A DNA stretch of 64,000 nt from Micrococcales bacterium (GTDB taxonomy: Bacteria > Actinomycetota > Actinomycetes > S36-B12 > UBA10799), in the NCBI GenBank assembly GCA_016703125.1, contig JADJCR010000001.1, forward strand, positions 124,001 to 188,000, written 5' to 3'. Below the pieces are notes generated by a model. The model did no database searches and had not been told where the DNA came from. It saw only the letters and a list, made by a program, of their open reading frames with translations. Both the position numbers and the translations under genes were made by a program. Shown one piece after another: positions 53,689 to 62,001 of this stretch; the stretch's first letter is position 1; each line of letters starts with the position of its first letter.

Positions 53689-54768
53689 TTACCAGAGCAC
53701 GTCCTGGTTCTCCACGACACCGGGCAGGCGTTCGATGTTCAGCGTGCGCCGTCCGATCCGGATGGTGCCGGTGAACTCGCCGACGGGCTGCAGGAAGCGG
53801 CTTCTCACCAGACGCAGGTCGAGGGACTCCCGATGCACCCCGATCGGCGTGAAGATCAGGTCGACCCTGCCGTCGGCCGTGCGGACCTGCCAGGGCTTCG
53901 CAGGCTCGTCGGGATCGAAGTCGATGGTGGCGTCCGGGTCGATCGCGACGAGCGTGCCGTCGTACCACACGGAGTTCTCCCGGGCCCGTCCCGCCAGACC
54001 CGAGAAGTCCGCTGACAGGTTCAGGCCCACGGTCTTGCCCGTGGCCAGTCGCCCGGTCAGATAGGCCCACCGCCAGTGGGTGTGGCGGGGGAGGTGCCCA
54101 CTGGTGAAGTCGAATCCGCCGATGGCATCGGTGAAGTCGAAGGCGTGCAGCAGCCCACCCTGGCGGACTGCGACCCTTCCGGAAACCGGCAGTGCTGCGT
54201 TCTTGCCGGTCGTAGAGACCATCGGGGGGGCGGTGTCGAGGTCGGAGATGACCGTCAGAGCCGGCGAGGCTGTGATGTCGAACTGCAGGTCCAGTTCGAT
54301 GGCCGGCTTGCTGATGGCCGGCAGACCGACCGGTGAGCCGACCTTCGCACTCACTGACAGGACTCCGTCCTCGGTGCTCATGGTCACGTCGCTGCCGGGC
54401 ATCCGGTAGCGGCTGCGGTGCCCCTCGCCGGGGTGGTCGTTCACCGCCACCATCGGCTTGGTGCCGCCGGGGCGGCTGACATCTGCCAGCAGGCGGCCGG
54501 TACGGCGGTCGGCGACGGTGAGGAACGTGGTGCCAGTCGGCCCGGCGTCGACGATGGCGGCGGTTACCAGCAGTTCCTTGTTCGCCGCGAATGTGTACAT
54601 CCAGCGCTTGTGCCGAAGGAACTCCTCGACGTGCCGGCGACCGGGCATGCCCTGCAGCGCCGGGGGTCGCAGGGTGGTGCTCAGGCCGGTGTAGTCGCCG
54701 AATCGGGGTCCCCGGGGACCCACCACGGTGAACGGGGCGGAGTAGCGGATCGCGGTCGGCTGTGCCAT
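53689..54768 (-). CDS. DUF2804 family protein
   Basis: A 359-residue protein. Landmarks of the DUF2804 family: the Arg/Trp-rich stretch HKRWMYTFAANKELLVTAAI, FDFTDAIGGFDFTSGHLPRH, WRWAYLTGRL and HRESLDLRLVRSRFLQPVGE. Function unknown; a beta-barrel lipocalin-like fold has been suggested for similar proteins. TGGAGGC lies before the ATG. It is alone on the minus strand between the Asp-rich gene and tesB. Confidence 0.87.
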   Translation of the reverse strand: MAQPTAIRYSAPFTVVGPRGPRFGDYTGLSTTLRPPALQGMPGRRHVEEFLRHKRWMYTFAANKELLVTAAIVDAGPTGTTFLTVADRRTGRLLADVSRPGGTKPMVAVNDHPGEGHRSRYRMPGSDVTMSTEDGVLSVSAKVGSPVGLPAISKPAIELDLQFDITASPALTVISDLDTAPPMVSTTGKNAALPVSGRVAVRQGGLLHAFDFTDAIGGFDFTSGHLPRHTHWRWAYLTGRLATGKTVGLNLSADFSGLAGRARENSVWYDGTLVAIDPDATIDFDPDEPAKPWQVRTADGRVDLIFTPIGVHRESLDLRLVRSRFLQPVGEFTGTIRIGRRTLNIERLPGVVENQDVLW

Positions 54769-54789
54769 GCCTCCACGGTAGTCCGCAAC

Positions 54790-55698
54790 TCAGTCTCCCG
54801 GGTCGCGCACCAGCACTTCCTGTGCCACCGAGGCGATGAGGGTGCCATCCGGGCGGTGGAACTGCCCGGTGGCGAACCCGCGGCCGGTTGCGGACACGGG
54901 GCTGCTGGTGGCGAAGAGCAGCCACTCGTCGGCGCGGAATGGGGCGTGGAACCACATGCCGTGGTCGATGGAGGCGATCTGCAGATCCTGCGTCGCCTCG
55001 TACCCGCCGTGGTGGTCCAAGACCGTGCCGACCAACGTCAGGTCGGAGAAGTACGTGACCGCGCAGACATGGAACAACGACGCGTCCGGGAGCGGTTGAT
55101 CGGCACGGACCCAAGCCATGCGATCGAACAGACCCATCGACAGGTCCCGAACCGTGTCGCGATCGATGTAGCGGACGTCCACGAAATCGCGCTGGGGCAG
55201 GCCGTCGTGCCGGGTGTAGGACTCCCGGTTGCGGATGCGGTACAGGATGTCGGTGCGGTCCAGCGTTTCCGGAGCCGGCACCAGCTGCAGCCAGTCATCT
55301 GCCGGAAGCGGGCTCGCCGTGTGACTCGGGCCGCGCTGGGGGTCGGCGTAGGACGCGGACATGGTGAAGATCGTCTTGCCGTACTGGACGGCGCGCACCC
55401 GGCGGGTGGAGAAGGACCGCCCGTCGCGGGGTCGATCGACCATGTAGACGATGTGATCGGTCGTGCTGCCCGCGCGCAGGAAATAGCCGTGCAGCGAGTG
55501 CACAACGCGGCCGGACTGCTCCACCGTGGTACCCGCGGCCACCAGTGCCTGCGCAGCCACCTGGCCACCGAAGGCCCGCGTCGGGGAGCCGGCGTGACAC
55601 CAGCCGATGAAGATGTCCCGGTCGATGCGGTTGAGCGTGAGCCGTTCCAGGAAGTCACTGTTGACCGGTGGGGTATCGCCAAGATCGTGAACCGTCAC
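54790..55698 (-). CDS. tesB: Acyl-CoA thioesterase II
   Basis: A 302-residue double hot-dog protein: FGGQVAAQALVAAGTTVEQS, SLHGYFLRAGSTTDHIVYMV, FSTRRVRAVQYGKTIFTMSA, with the second fold DASLFHVCAVTYFSDLTLVG and SIDHGMWFHAPFRADEW. It cleaves acyl-CoA to fatty acid and CoA. GTG 55698 (TVHDLGDTPP) is preferred; TACGTT seven bases upstream on the minus strand suggests a leaderless start. Confidence 0.93.
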   Translation of the reverse strand: MTVHDLGDTPPVNSDFLERLTLNRIDRDIFIGWCHAGSPTRAFGGQVAAQALVAAGTTVEQSGRVVHSLHGYFLRAGSTTDHIVYMVDRPRDGRSFSTRRVRAVQYGKTIFTMSASYADPQRGPSHTASPLPADDWLQLVPAPETLDRTDILYRIRNRESYTRHDGLPQRDFVDVRYIDRDTVRDLSMGLFDRMAWVRADQPLPDASLFHVCAVTYFSDLTLVGTVLDHHGGYEATQDLQIASIDHGMWFHAPFRADEWLLFATSSPVSATGRGFATGQFHRPDGTLIASVAQEVLVRDPGD

Positions 55699-55705
55699 GA
55701 TTCGG

Positions 55706-55711
55706 AACGTA
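55706..55711 (-). promoter_or_regulatory. -10 box of tesB (leaderless)
   Basis: On the minus strand TACGTT, seven bases, GTG at 55698. Confidence 0.5.
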
Positions 55712-56674
55712 CTACGCGCCGGTTGCAGCGCGCTTGCGGCGCATCGCCCACAGGCCGGCGATCGCCAGACCCGCCACCAGGGCCAGGCCGAGTGTCCAGC
55801 GCAGCGCGGCCTTCTCCGTCGCGGGCTGGCCGGCTGCGGCGGCCGCATCCGCCGGGGACATCAGCGCCACACTGACGCTGGCCATCTGCGTGGCACTGCG
55901 CAGTTCCCGCTGTTGTGCCCGCAGGGCATCCAGGTCGGCCTGTCGCTGGCTGATCGCCTCTTCCACCGCGATGACCTCGGAGACGCTCTGCGCGCGGTCC
56001 ATGAGTGAGCGCAGTTGTGCCAGCGAGGTCTCCAGGGCCCGGACGCGGGCATCGGTGTCGGTCACCTCGGCAGTGACGTCCTGTGCGTTCTGCTCCAGGC
56101 GCACGACCTGGCCGGTCTCCCGGGCGGCTGCCAGCGCCTGTTCGTAGCGGTCGGCAGGAACCTGCACGGTGAGCCAGACGCCGGGACCGGTCGGATAGGG
56201 GATCGGCATTGCGCTGTCGGTCTGGATCGCTGTCTGACCGGAGCCCTCCGTCACGACGGTCTGGGAGACCACCTGGCCGCCGAGGCTCTCGACCGCCCGG
56301 AGGAACTGGTCGGCCGACGCGTTGGGGTCGGGCGTCCCGCTGAGGACCGAGGCGGTACGGATCATCGCCGGCTGCTGCGGGTCTGTTCGGTCCGCGCTGT
56401 CGGGGGCCTGTTCGGTCATGGCTTCGCTTTCCGGCGCGGCCTGTCCGGTCACCGTCAACGTGCTGTCTGACTGGCCCGCGGGTAGCAGTTGCGGGATGAC
56501 GACGGTGCCCGCGAGGGCCACGGCGATGACCGCTGCTGCGGTGAGCAGCAGGGGCCGCAGCATCGGGCGCCGCCGGCGATCGGCCACCACCCGGCCGAGG
56601 ACGTCCGGGGCCACCTGACCGGCCGCCGGGTCTGCTTGCGCCACCTGATCGCGCAGCTGCTCGTCGGTGATCAT
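55712..56674 (-). CDS. DUF4349 domain membrane protein
   Basis: A 320-residue protein: an N-terminal cytoplasmic part, a membrane segment (PLLLTAAAVIAVALAGTVV, about residues 41-59), an extracytoplasmic DUF4349 region (VWLTVQVPADRYEQALAAAR, ARVRALETSLAQLRSLMDRA, a coiled coil with AQSVSEVIAVEEAISQRQAD), and a second membrane segment ending in RRKRAATGA. It overlaps the sigma factor stop by 4 bp, so it may be the cognate anti-sigma or sensor (inference from position and topology). Confidence 0.85.
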   Translation of the reverse strand: MITDEQLRDQVAQADPAAGQVAPDVLGRVVADRRRRPMLRPLLLTAAAVIAVALAGTVVIPQLLPAGQSDSTLTVTGQAAPESEAMTEQAPDSADRTDPQQPAMIRTASVLSGTPDPNASADQFLRAVESLGGQVVSQTVVTEGSGQTAIQTDSAMPIPYPTGPGVWLTVQVPADRYEQALAAARETGQVVRLEQNAQDVTAEVTDTDARVRALETSLAQLRSLMDRAQSVSEVIAVEEAISQRQADLDALRAQQRELRSATQMASVSVALMSPADAAAAAGQPATEKAALRWTLGLALVAGLAIAGLWAMRRKRAATGA

Positions 56675-57159
56675 GATCCCACCTCCTCGTGACTGCCGTA
56701 GACCTCGCGCAGGCGGGCTTTGGCGCGGGACAACCGGGTGCGGGCGGCGCCCGGCGTGATCTCAAGCACGGCCGCGATCTCCTGCGGCTCGAGGCTTTCC
56801 CACGCCCAGAGGCGCAGAATCTCGGCATCCGGCTCGGGCAGCCTGTCCAACGCCGCCCGGACGTCCGGATCGGGCGCTGAGTCCTCGAGGTGCAAGGTGC
56901 TGACATTGCTCAGTCGGACTGCGAGCCGGTCGCGTCGCTGCCGGCCACGGATCACGTGGGCGATCACGTTTCCCGCCGTGCGGTACAGCCACGGGAGCGC
57001 GGGCTCCGGCACCGCCGTCCGGCGGCGCCACGCGACCGCGAAGGCCTCGACGAGCACGTCCTCGGCGTCCTCCGGGCTGCTGGTCCGGCGCAGGGCGTAG
57101 CGGTAGACGGCGTCACTGTGCTGCACGTACAGGTCGGTCAGCCATTGCCGGTCGTTCAC
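56671..57159 (-). CDS. RNA polymerase sigma factor, ECF-like
   Basis: A 162-residue sigma-70 family protein: region 2 (LYVQHSDAVYRYALRRTSSP, EDAEDVLVEAFAVAWRR, LPWLYRTAGNVIAHVIRGRQ) and region 4 (LDRLPEPDAEILRLWAWESL, EIAAVLEITPGAARTRLSRA). Compact ECF size. Coupled to the membrane DUF4349 gene, a common layout for a sigma/anti-sigma pair. Confidence 0.9.
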   Translation of the reverse strand: MNDRQWLTDLYVQHSDAVYRYALRRTSSPEDAEDVLVEAFAVAWRRRTAVPEPALPWLYRTAGNVIAHVIRGRQRRDRLAVRLSNVSTLHLEDSAPDPDVRAALDRLPEPDAEILRLWAWESLEPQEIAAVLEITPGAARTRLSRAKARLREVYGSHEEVGS

Positions 57160-57335
57160 ACCTTCATGTTCCCGGCAGAGGGCTTGTCGTTACAGCCTGA
57201 GGGCGACCACCTTGCGATCCGGCTGCTCGCGTGAAGGCCGGAGAGTTGCGGACATCCGGGAGTGAAAGGCAGCGGGTTGGGTCGCTCCCCGTCGTCCGGG
57301 TCTCTCCCGGGGTTCGGCTGGAGAGCACGGCTCGC

Positions 57336-58247
57336 CTACTGGTGAGCACCATGCTCGTGCGCGCGATGGTCGGTCGGCTCCACCTGGAACGTGGTGTGGG
57401 TGATGTCGAAGCAATCCTCGGCGCATTTCTGCAACTGGTGCAACATCGACTCGGGCCCGCAGGCGTCGAGGGTGCCCCGGTCCACGACCACGTGGGCGGT
57501 CAGTGCCGGGACCCCGGACGTGATGGTCCACACGTGCACATCGTGGACATCGACGACGCCGGGCACCTCCGTGAGATGACCGCGCACCTCGGCCACGTCG
57601 AGGTCGGCCGGTGCGGCTTCCATGAGGATCCGCAAGGCATCGCGCAGGAGGCGCAGCGACCGCGGAAGGATCAGCCCCGCCACTGCCAGGCTGGCCACCG
57701 CGTCGGCGCGGTCCCAACCGGTCAGCACGATGATGCCCGCCGCAGCCACCACCGCCGCGGAACCGAGCATGTCGCCGAGCACCTCGAGGTAGGCGCCCCG
57801 CACGTTGATGGACTCGTCCTTGCCGGCGGTCAGGATACGCAGCGAGACGAGGTTGGCGATCAGGCCGATCACCGCCACGGCGAGCATGAGCCCTGCCTCG
57901 ACCGGCTCCGGGTTGACGAGTCGGCGCACGGCTTCCACAGCCACGTAGAGCCCCACCCCGATCAACAGTAGGGCGTTGGCGGCTGCGGCGACGACCTCGA
58001 GGCGTTGCCATCCGAAGGTGCGGCCCAACGTTGGGGGACGTTGGGCCATGGTCGCCGCGACCAGCGCGAAGGCCACCCCGAACATGTCGGTGAACACATG
58101 ACCGGCATCGGCCAACAGTGCGATGGAACCGGTCACCACCGCGCCGACCAGTTCCATCACGAACACCGCGGCCGCGATCGCAAGGGCGATCGCCAGGCGA
58201 CCGCGGTGCTTGCCGCCGGCGGTGAGCGCGCCGTGATCGTGTGCCAC
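57336..58247 (-). CDS. Cation diffusion facilitator (zinc/cobalt efflux type)
   Basis: A 303-residue CDF protein from GTG at 58247 (AHDHGALTAGGKHRG). Six membrane segments, with metal residues in ADAGHVFTDMFGV and EVLGDMLGSAAVV, and a cytoplasmic C-terminal domain with VDVHDVHVWTITSG and a His-rich end (HRAHEHGAHQ). It exports Zn2+ or related ions for protons. A longer frame to 58892 is antisense to frr and rejected. CACACT six bases before the start on the minus strand. Confidence 0.93.
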   Translation of the reverse strand: MAHDHGALTAGGKHRGRLAIALAIAAAVFVMELVGAVVTGSIALLADAGHVFTDMFGVAFALVAATMAQRPPTLGRTFGWQRLEVVAAAANALLLIGVGLYVAVEAVRRLVNPEPVEAGLMLAVAVIGLIANLVSLRILTAGKDESINVRGAYLEVLGDMLGSAAVVAAAGIIVLTGWDRADAVASLAVAGLILPRSLRLLRDALRILMEAAPADLDVAEVRGHLTEVPGVVDVHDVHVWTITSGVPALTAHVVVDRGTLDACGPESMLHQLQKCAEDCFDITHTTFQVEPTDHRAHEHGAHQ

Positions 58248-58253
58248 GCGCCA

Positions 58254-58259
58254 AGTGTG
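58254..58259 (-). promoter_or_regulatory. -10 box of CDF gene (leaderless)
   Basis: On the minus strand CACACT, six bases, GTG at 58247. Confidence 0.55.
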
Positions 58260-58326
58260 GCGCAGCGCCACTCGGTCGGGTACCCCTGGTGCCGACCGTG
58301 ATCGGCCGCTGGGCGGCCTGAGGCAA

Positions 58327-58332
58327 TAGGCT
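58327..58332 (+). promoter_or_regulatory. -10 box of frr unit
   Basis: TAGGCT 29 bp before the frr GTG, giving a short leader with the ribosome site AGGAGGG at 58348. Confidence 0.5.
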
Positions 58333-58361
58333 GGCCAATAGCCGATAGGAGGGCTGAAGCT

Positions 58362-58919
58362 GTGATCGACGACATCCTGCTCGAAGCAGAAGAGAAGATG
58401 GACAAGGCCATCGCCGTGGCGCGCGAGGACTTCGCGACGTTGCGCACGGGTCGCGTCAACCCGGCGATGTTCTCCAAGATCACCGTGGACTACTACGGCG
58501 CCCCGACACCGTTGAACCAGTTGGCGTCCTTCCACGCCGCCGACGCGCGCATGATGCTCATCACGCCCTTCGACCGCAACTCCATCCATTCCGTGGAGAA
58601 GGCGATCCGGGACTCCGACCTCGGTGTGAACCCTGCCACGGACGGCAATGTGGTCCGGGTCGTCCTCCCGCAACTCACGGAGGAACGGCGCAGGGAGTAC
58701 ATCAAGGTGGCCAAGCAGAAGGCCGAAGACGCCCGGGTGAGCATCCGCAACATCCGCCGTCAGGCCAAGGAAGCACTGGAGAAGATGAAGAAGGACGGAG
58801 ACGTCGGCGAGGATGATGTGAAGCGGGGCCTGGCCCACCTGGAGGAGATCACCCACCAGGAAGTCGCGCACGTCGACGAGATCCTGAAGCACAAAGAGGA
58901 AGAACTGCTCGAGGTCTGA
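58362..58919 (+). CDS. frr: Ribosome recycling factor
   Basis: A 185-residue RRF: IDDILLEAEEKMDKAIAVAR, DFATLRTGRVNPAMFSKITV, YYGAPTPLNQLASF, and the helical hairpin (QLTEERRREYIKVAKQKAED). It splits post-termination ribosomes with EF-G. GTG start with AGGAGGG 8 nt upstream. Its stop overlaps the cdsA ATG by one base. Confidence 0.97.
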   Translation: MIDDILLEAEEKMDKAIAVAREDFATLRTGRVNPAMFSKITVDYYGAPTPLNQLASFHAADARMMLITPFDRNSIHSVEKAIRDSDLGVNPATDGNVVRVVLPQLTEERRREYIKVAKQKAEDARVSIRNIRRQAKEALEKMKKDGDVGEDDVKRGLAHLEEITHQEVAHVDEILKHKEEELLEV

Positions 58920-59761
58920 TGGGCAGCGCCGAAGCGGCCCCGGTCGAGCCGCCCCCCAGCCGTGCTGGGCGCAACCTCCCCGTGGCGATCGCCGTCGGGG
59001 TCGGTCTGGCCGCTCTGGTCATCGCTTCGGTGGCGTTCTACAAGTACCTGTTCGTGCTGCTCGTCACCGCCGCGATCCTCATCGCGGTGTGGGAGTTGTA
59101 CAACGCCTTCTTGCACAACGGCATCAAACTCGCGCGCAGCCCCCTGTACATCGTGGTGCTGGTCAGTCCGACTCTGGCCTACCTGTACGGGGTCGAGGCC
59201 CACATGGTGGTCTTCGGCACCTTCGTGGTCGTGGCGCTCGCGTGGCGCATCCGGCGCGGCACCGACGGGTTCGTCAAGGATGCGACCGGTTCGCTGTTCG
59301 TAGGGTTCTACCTGCCGTTCATGGTCGGATTCGTGATGCTCATGCTGCGCGAGGATGACGGCGTCGCGCGGATCGTGGCGTTCATCGCTATCACGGTGTG
59401 CAACGACGTCGGCGGCTACTTCGCCGGGGTGCTGTTCGGCAAGCACCCCATCGCACCGCAGGTGAGCCCCAAGAAGTCCTGGGAGGGCTTCGCCGGCTCG
59501 CTCGTGTTCTCCGTCGCGGTGGCCATCCCGCTGTTCGCGGTGGCCTTCGGCGCACCGTGGTGGCAGGCGGCGATCTTCGGGGCCATCATGCCGATCACCG
59601 CTACCGCCGGAGACTTCATCGAGTCGGCGATCAAGCGCGACCTCGACGTCAAGGACATGTCCAACATCCTCCCCGGGCACGGGGGCCTGATGGACCGGCT
59701 CGATTCGCTCATCCCCAATGCCTTCGTGGCGTGGGCTCTGCTCGGGTGGTTCATCGGATGA
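58919..59761 (+). CDS. cdsA: Phosphatidate cytidylyltransferase
   Basis: A 280-residue membrane enzyme: about eight hydrophobic segments, PKKSWEGFAGSL, and the CDP-diacylglycerol synthase signature spanning AIKRDLDVKDMSNILPGHGG and MDRLDSL. It makes CDP-diacylglycerol. Coupled to frr; stop overlaps the rlmN ATG. Confidence 0.95.
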   Translation: MGSAEAAPVEPPPSRAGRNLPVAIAVGVGLAALVIASVAFYKYLFVLLVTAAILIAVWELYNAFLHNGIKLARSPLYIVVLVSPTLAYLYGVEAHMVVFGTFVVVALAWRIRRGTDGFVKDATGSLFVGFYLPFMVGFVMLMLREDDGVARIVAFIAITVCNDVGGYFAGVLFGKHPIAPQVSPKKSWEGFAGSLVFSVAVAIPLFAVAFGAPWWQAAIFGAIMPITATAGDFIESAIKRDLDVKDMSNILPGHGGLMDRLDSLIPNAFVAWALLGWFIG

Positions 59762-60849
59762 CCCTGCCGCTGGTGATGCAGGCACCACGCAGGGGCAAGC
59801 CACCCCGGCACCTGCTGGACCTCGACCTGCAGGAGCGCAAAGACGCCGTGACGGCCCTGGGCGGCGCCGCCTTCCGCGCGGTGCAACTGAGCCGGCAGGT
59901 GCTGGTGCGGCACGTGGACTCCGTGGAGCAGTGCACCGACCTCGGTCCCGCGGATCGGGAGCGCCTCGCACCGCTGCTGCCGTCGCTGCTGGACCCGGCG
60001 AAGGTCCTGACGTGTGACGACGACGCGACCCGCAAGACCCTGTGGCGCCTGCACGACCGGGCACTGGTGGAGTCGGTGCTCATGCGATACCCGAAGCGGA
60101 TCACGCTGTGCCTGTCGTCGCAGGCCGGGTGTGGCATGGCCTGTCCGTTCTGCGCCACGGGCCAGGGTGGCCTGCAGCGCAACCTGAGCACCGCGGAGAT
60201 CCTGGAGCAGGTCCGGGTGGCCGCCCGCGACGCCGAATCCGGCGTGCTGGGCCGGCCCGGGCGCCTGTCGAACGTGGTGTTCATGGGCATGGGAGAGCCC
60301 TTGGCCAACTACAACACGGTGATCGCGGCGGTCCGGCGGATGGTGGCCGAGCCGCCGGAAGGTTTCGGTATGAGCGCGCGCGGGATCACGGTGTCCACCG
60401 TGGGACTGGCGCCGCAGATCCGGCGGTTGGCTGACGAAGGAATACCGGTGACACTGGCCGTTTCACTGCACGCCCCGGATGACGAGTTGCGCAACACCCT
60501 GGTCCCGATCAACACCCGCTACGACGTGGCCGAGGTGCTGGACGCTGCCTGGATGTATGCGGACCGGACGCGGCGCCGGGTCAGTATCGAGTACGCCCTG
60601 ATGAAGGACATCAACGACCAGGACTGGCGCGCCGACCTGCTCGGCGATCTGCTGCGCGGGCGGTTGGTCCACGTCAATGTGATCCCGCTGAACCCCACCC
60701 CCGGCAGCGTCTGGACGGCGTCCACCCCTGAGCGCGAGGAGTCCTTCGTGGCGCGGTTACAGGCCAGGGGGGTCGCGGTCACTGTGCGGGACACCCGCGG
60801 CCGTGAGATCGATGGGGCGTGCGGGCAGTTGGCAGCCACGGAGGCGTGA
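59758..60849 (+). CDS. rlmN: 23S rRNA/tRNA adenine-C2 methyltransferase
   Basis: A 363-residue radical SAM protein: cluster cysteines Cys125, Cys129 and Cys132 in SQAGCGMACPFCATGQGG, GMGEPLANYN, SLHAPDDELRN and a C-terminal Cys in GREIDGACGQL. It methylates A2503 of 23S rRNA and A37 of tRNA. ATG overlaps the cdsA stop. Confidence 0.96.
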   Translation: MTLPLVMQAPRRGKPPRHLLDLDLQERKDAVTALGGAAFRAVQLSRQVLVRHVDSVEQCTDLGPADRERLAPLLPSLLDPAKVLTCDDDATRKTLWRLHDRALVESVLMRYPKRITLCLSSQAGCGMACPFCATGQGGLQRNLSTAEILEQVRVAARDAESGVLGRPGRLSNVVFMGMGEPLANYNTVIAAVRRMVAEPPEGFGMSARGITVSTVGLAPQIRRLADEGIPVTLAVSLHAPDDELRNTLVPINTRYDVAEVLDAAWMYADRTRRRVSIEYALMKDINDQDWRADLLGDLLRGRLVHVNVIPLNPTPGSVWTASTPEREESFVARLQARGVAVTVRDTRGREIDGACGQLAATEA

Positions 60850-62001
60850 ATGCGTGACCTCGTGATCCTCGGCAGCACCGGGTCGATCGGCACCCAGGCG
60901 CTCGACGTGGTGGCCCGCAATCCCGATCGCTTCCGGGTTGTGGGACTGGCCGCGGGTGGCGGCGACCCGGCGTTGCTGGCCGAACAGGTGCAGCGGTTCG
61001 GCGTCGCCCATGTGGCGGTCGCCGATGAAGCCGCCGCGGACCTGCTCGCCGCTACCGGCGCCACGGTTCACACCGGTCCGGATGCTGCTTCCGCGGTGGC
61101 CGGCCTGGGCGCACACACAGTGGTCAACGGGATCACCGGCGCCGTGGGGCTGCGGCCGACCCTGGCGGCGCTGGAGGCCGGCAGCGTCCTGGCCCTGGCG
61201 AACAAGGAATCGTTGATCATCGGCGGCGAGGTGGTCACCTCCGCCGCCCGCCCCGGGCAGATCGTGCCGGTCGACAGCGAGCACTCGGCCCTGGCCCAGT
61301 GCCTGCGGGCTGGGCGCAGCGACGAGGTCCGGCGGCTGCTCCTCACGGCCAGCGGCGGGCCCTTCCGGGGCCGCTCCCGCGACGAACTGGCCGGCGTCAC
61401 CGTGGCGGAAGCGCTACGCCATCCGACCTGGGACATGGGTCCGGTCGTGACGATCAACTCCGCGACCCTGATGAACAAGGGACTGGAGGTGATCGAGGCC
61501 CACCTGCTGTTCGACATGCCGTTGGAGCGCATCCACGTCGTGGTGCACCCGCAGTCGATCGTGCACTCCATGGTGGAGTTCGTCGACGGCAGCACGATCG
61601 CCCAGGCCAGTCCACCGGACATGCGGCTGCCGATCGCGCTGGGGATGTCGTGGCCGGACCGCGTGCCGGAGGCGGCACCGGCGTGCGACTGGTCGGCGGC
61701 GGCCACCTGGGAGTTCTTCCCGCTGGACGACGAGGCCTTCCCGGCCGTCCGCTTGGCGGGCCGTGCTGCGCAGTACGGGGGCGTGGCACCGGCGGCCCTG
61801 AACGCCGCCAACGAAGAGGCGGTGGCAGCCTTCCGGGCCGGCCGCATCGGCTTCATCGCTATCAGCGAAACCGTCGCCCGCGTGATCGACGAGGTGACCT
61901 CTGGCGCATTCCTGGGGAACCGGGTGACACTGGAAGACGTCCTGGAAACGGATGCCTGGGCGCGGCGACGTGCCATGTCGATCATGGAGGAGGAGTCATG
62001 A
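60850..62001 (+). CDS. dxr: 1-deoxy-D-xylulose 5-phosphate reductoisomerase
   Basis: A 383-residue enzyme: LVILGSTGSIGTQALDVVAR (NADPH), ALANKESLIIGGEVV, VDSEHSALAQCL, LTASGGPFR and the metal/substrate stretch ATLMNKGLEVIEAHLLF. It is the first committed step of MEP isoprenoid synthesis; ispG, a later step, is 1.5 kb downstream. ATGA overlap with rseP. Confidence 0.97.
   Translation: MRDLVILGSTGSIGTQALDVVARNPDRFRVVGLAAGGGDPALLAEQVQRFGVAHVAVADEAAADLLAATGATVHTGPDAASAVAGLGAHTVVNGITGAVGLRPTLAALEAGSVLALANKESLIIGGEVVTSAARPGQIVPVDSEHSALAQCLRAGRSDEVRRLLLTASGGPFRGRSRDELAGVTVAEALRHPTWDMGPVVTINSATLMNKGLEVIEAHLLFDMPLERIHVVVHPQSIVHSMVEFVDGSTIAQASPPDMRLPIALGMSWPDRVPEAAPACDWSAAATWEFFPLDDEAFPAVRLAGRAAQYGGVAPAALNAANEEAVAAFRAGRIGFIAISETVARVIDEVTSGAFLGNRVTLEDVLETDAWARRRAMSIMEEES

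Noticed and set aside
57160..57335. Small gene between sigma factor and CDF transporter
   Set aside because: No frame with a start, ribosome site and sensible composition; only a copy of the GGGTCTCTCCCGGG repeat is seen.
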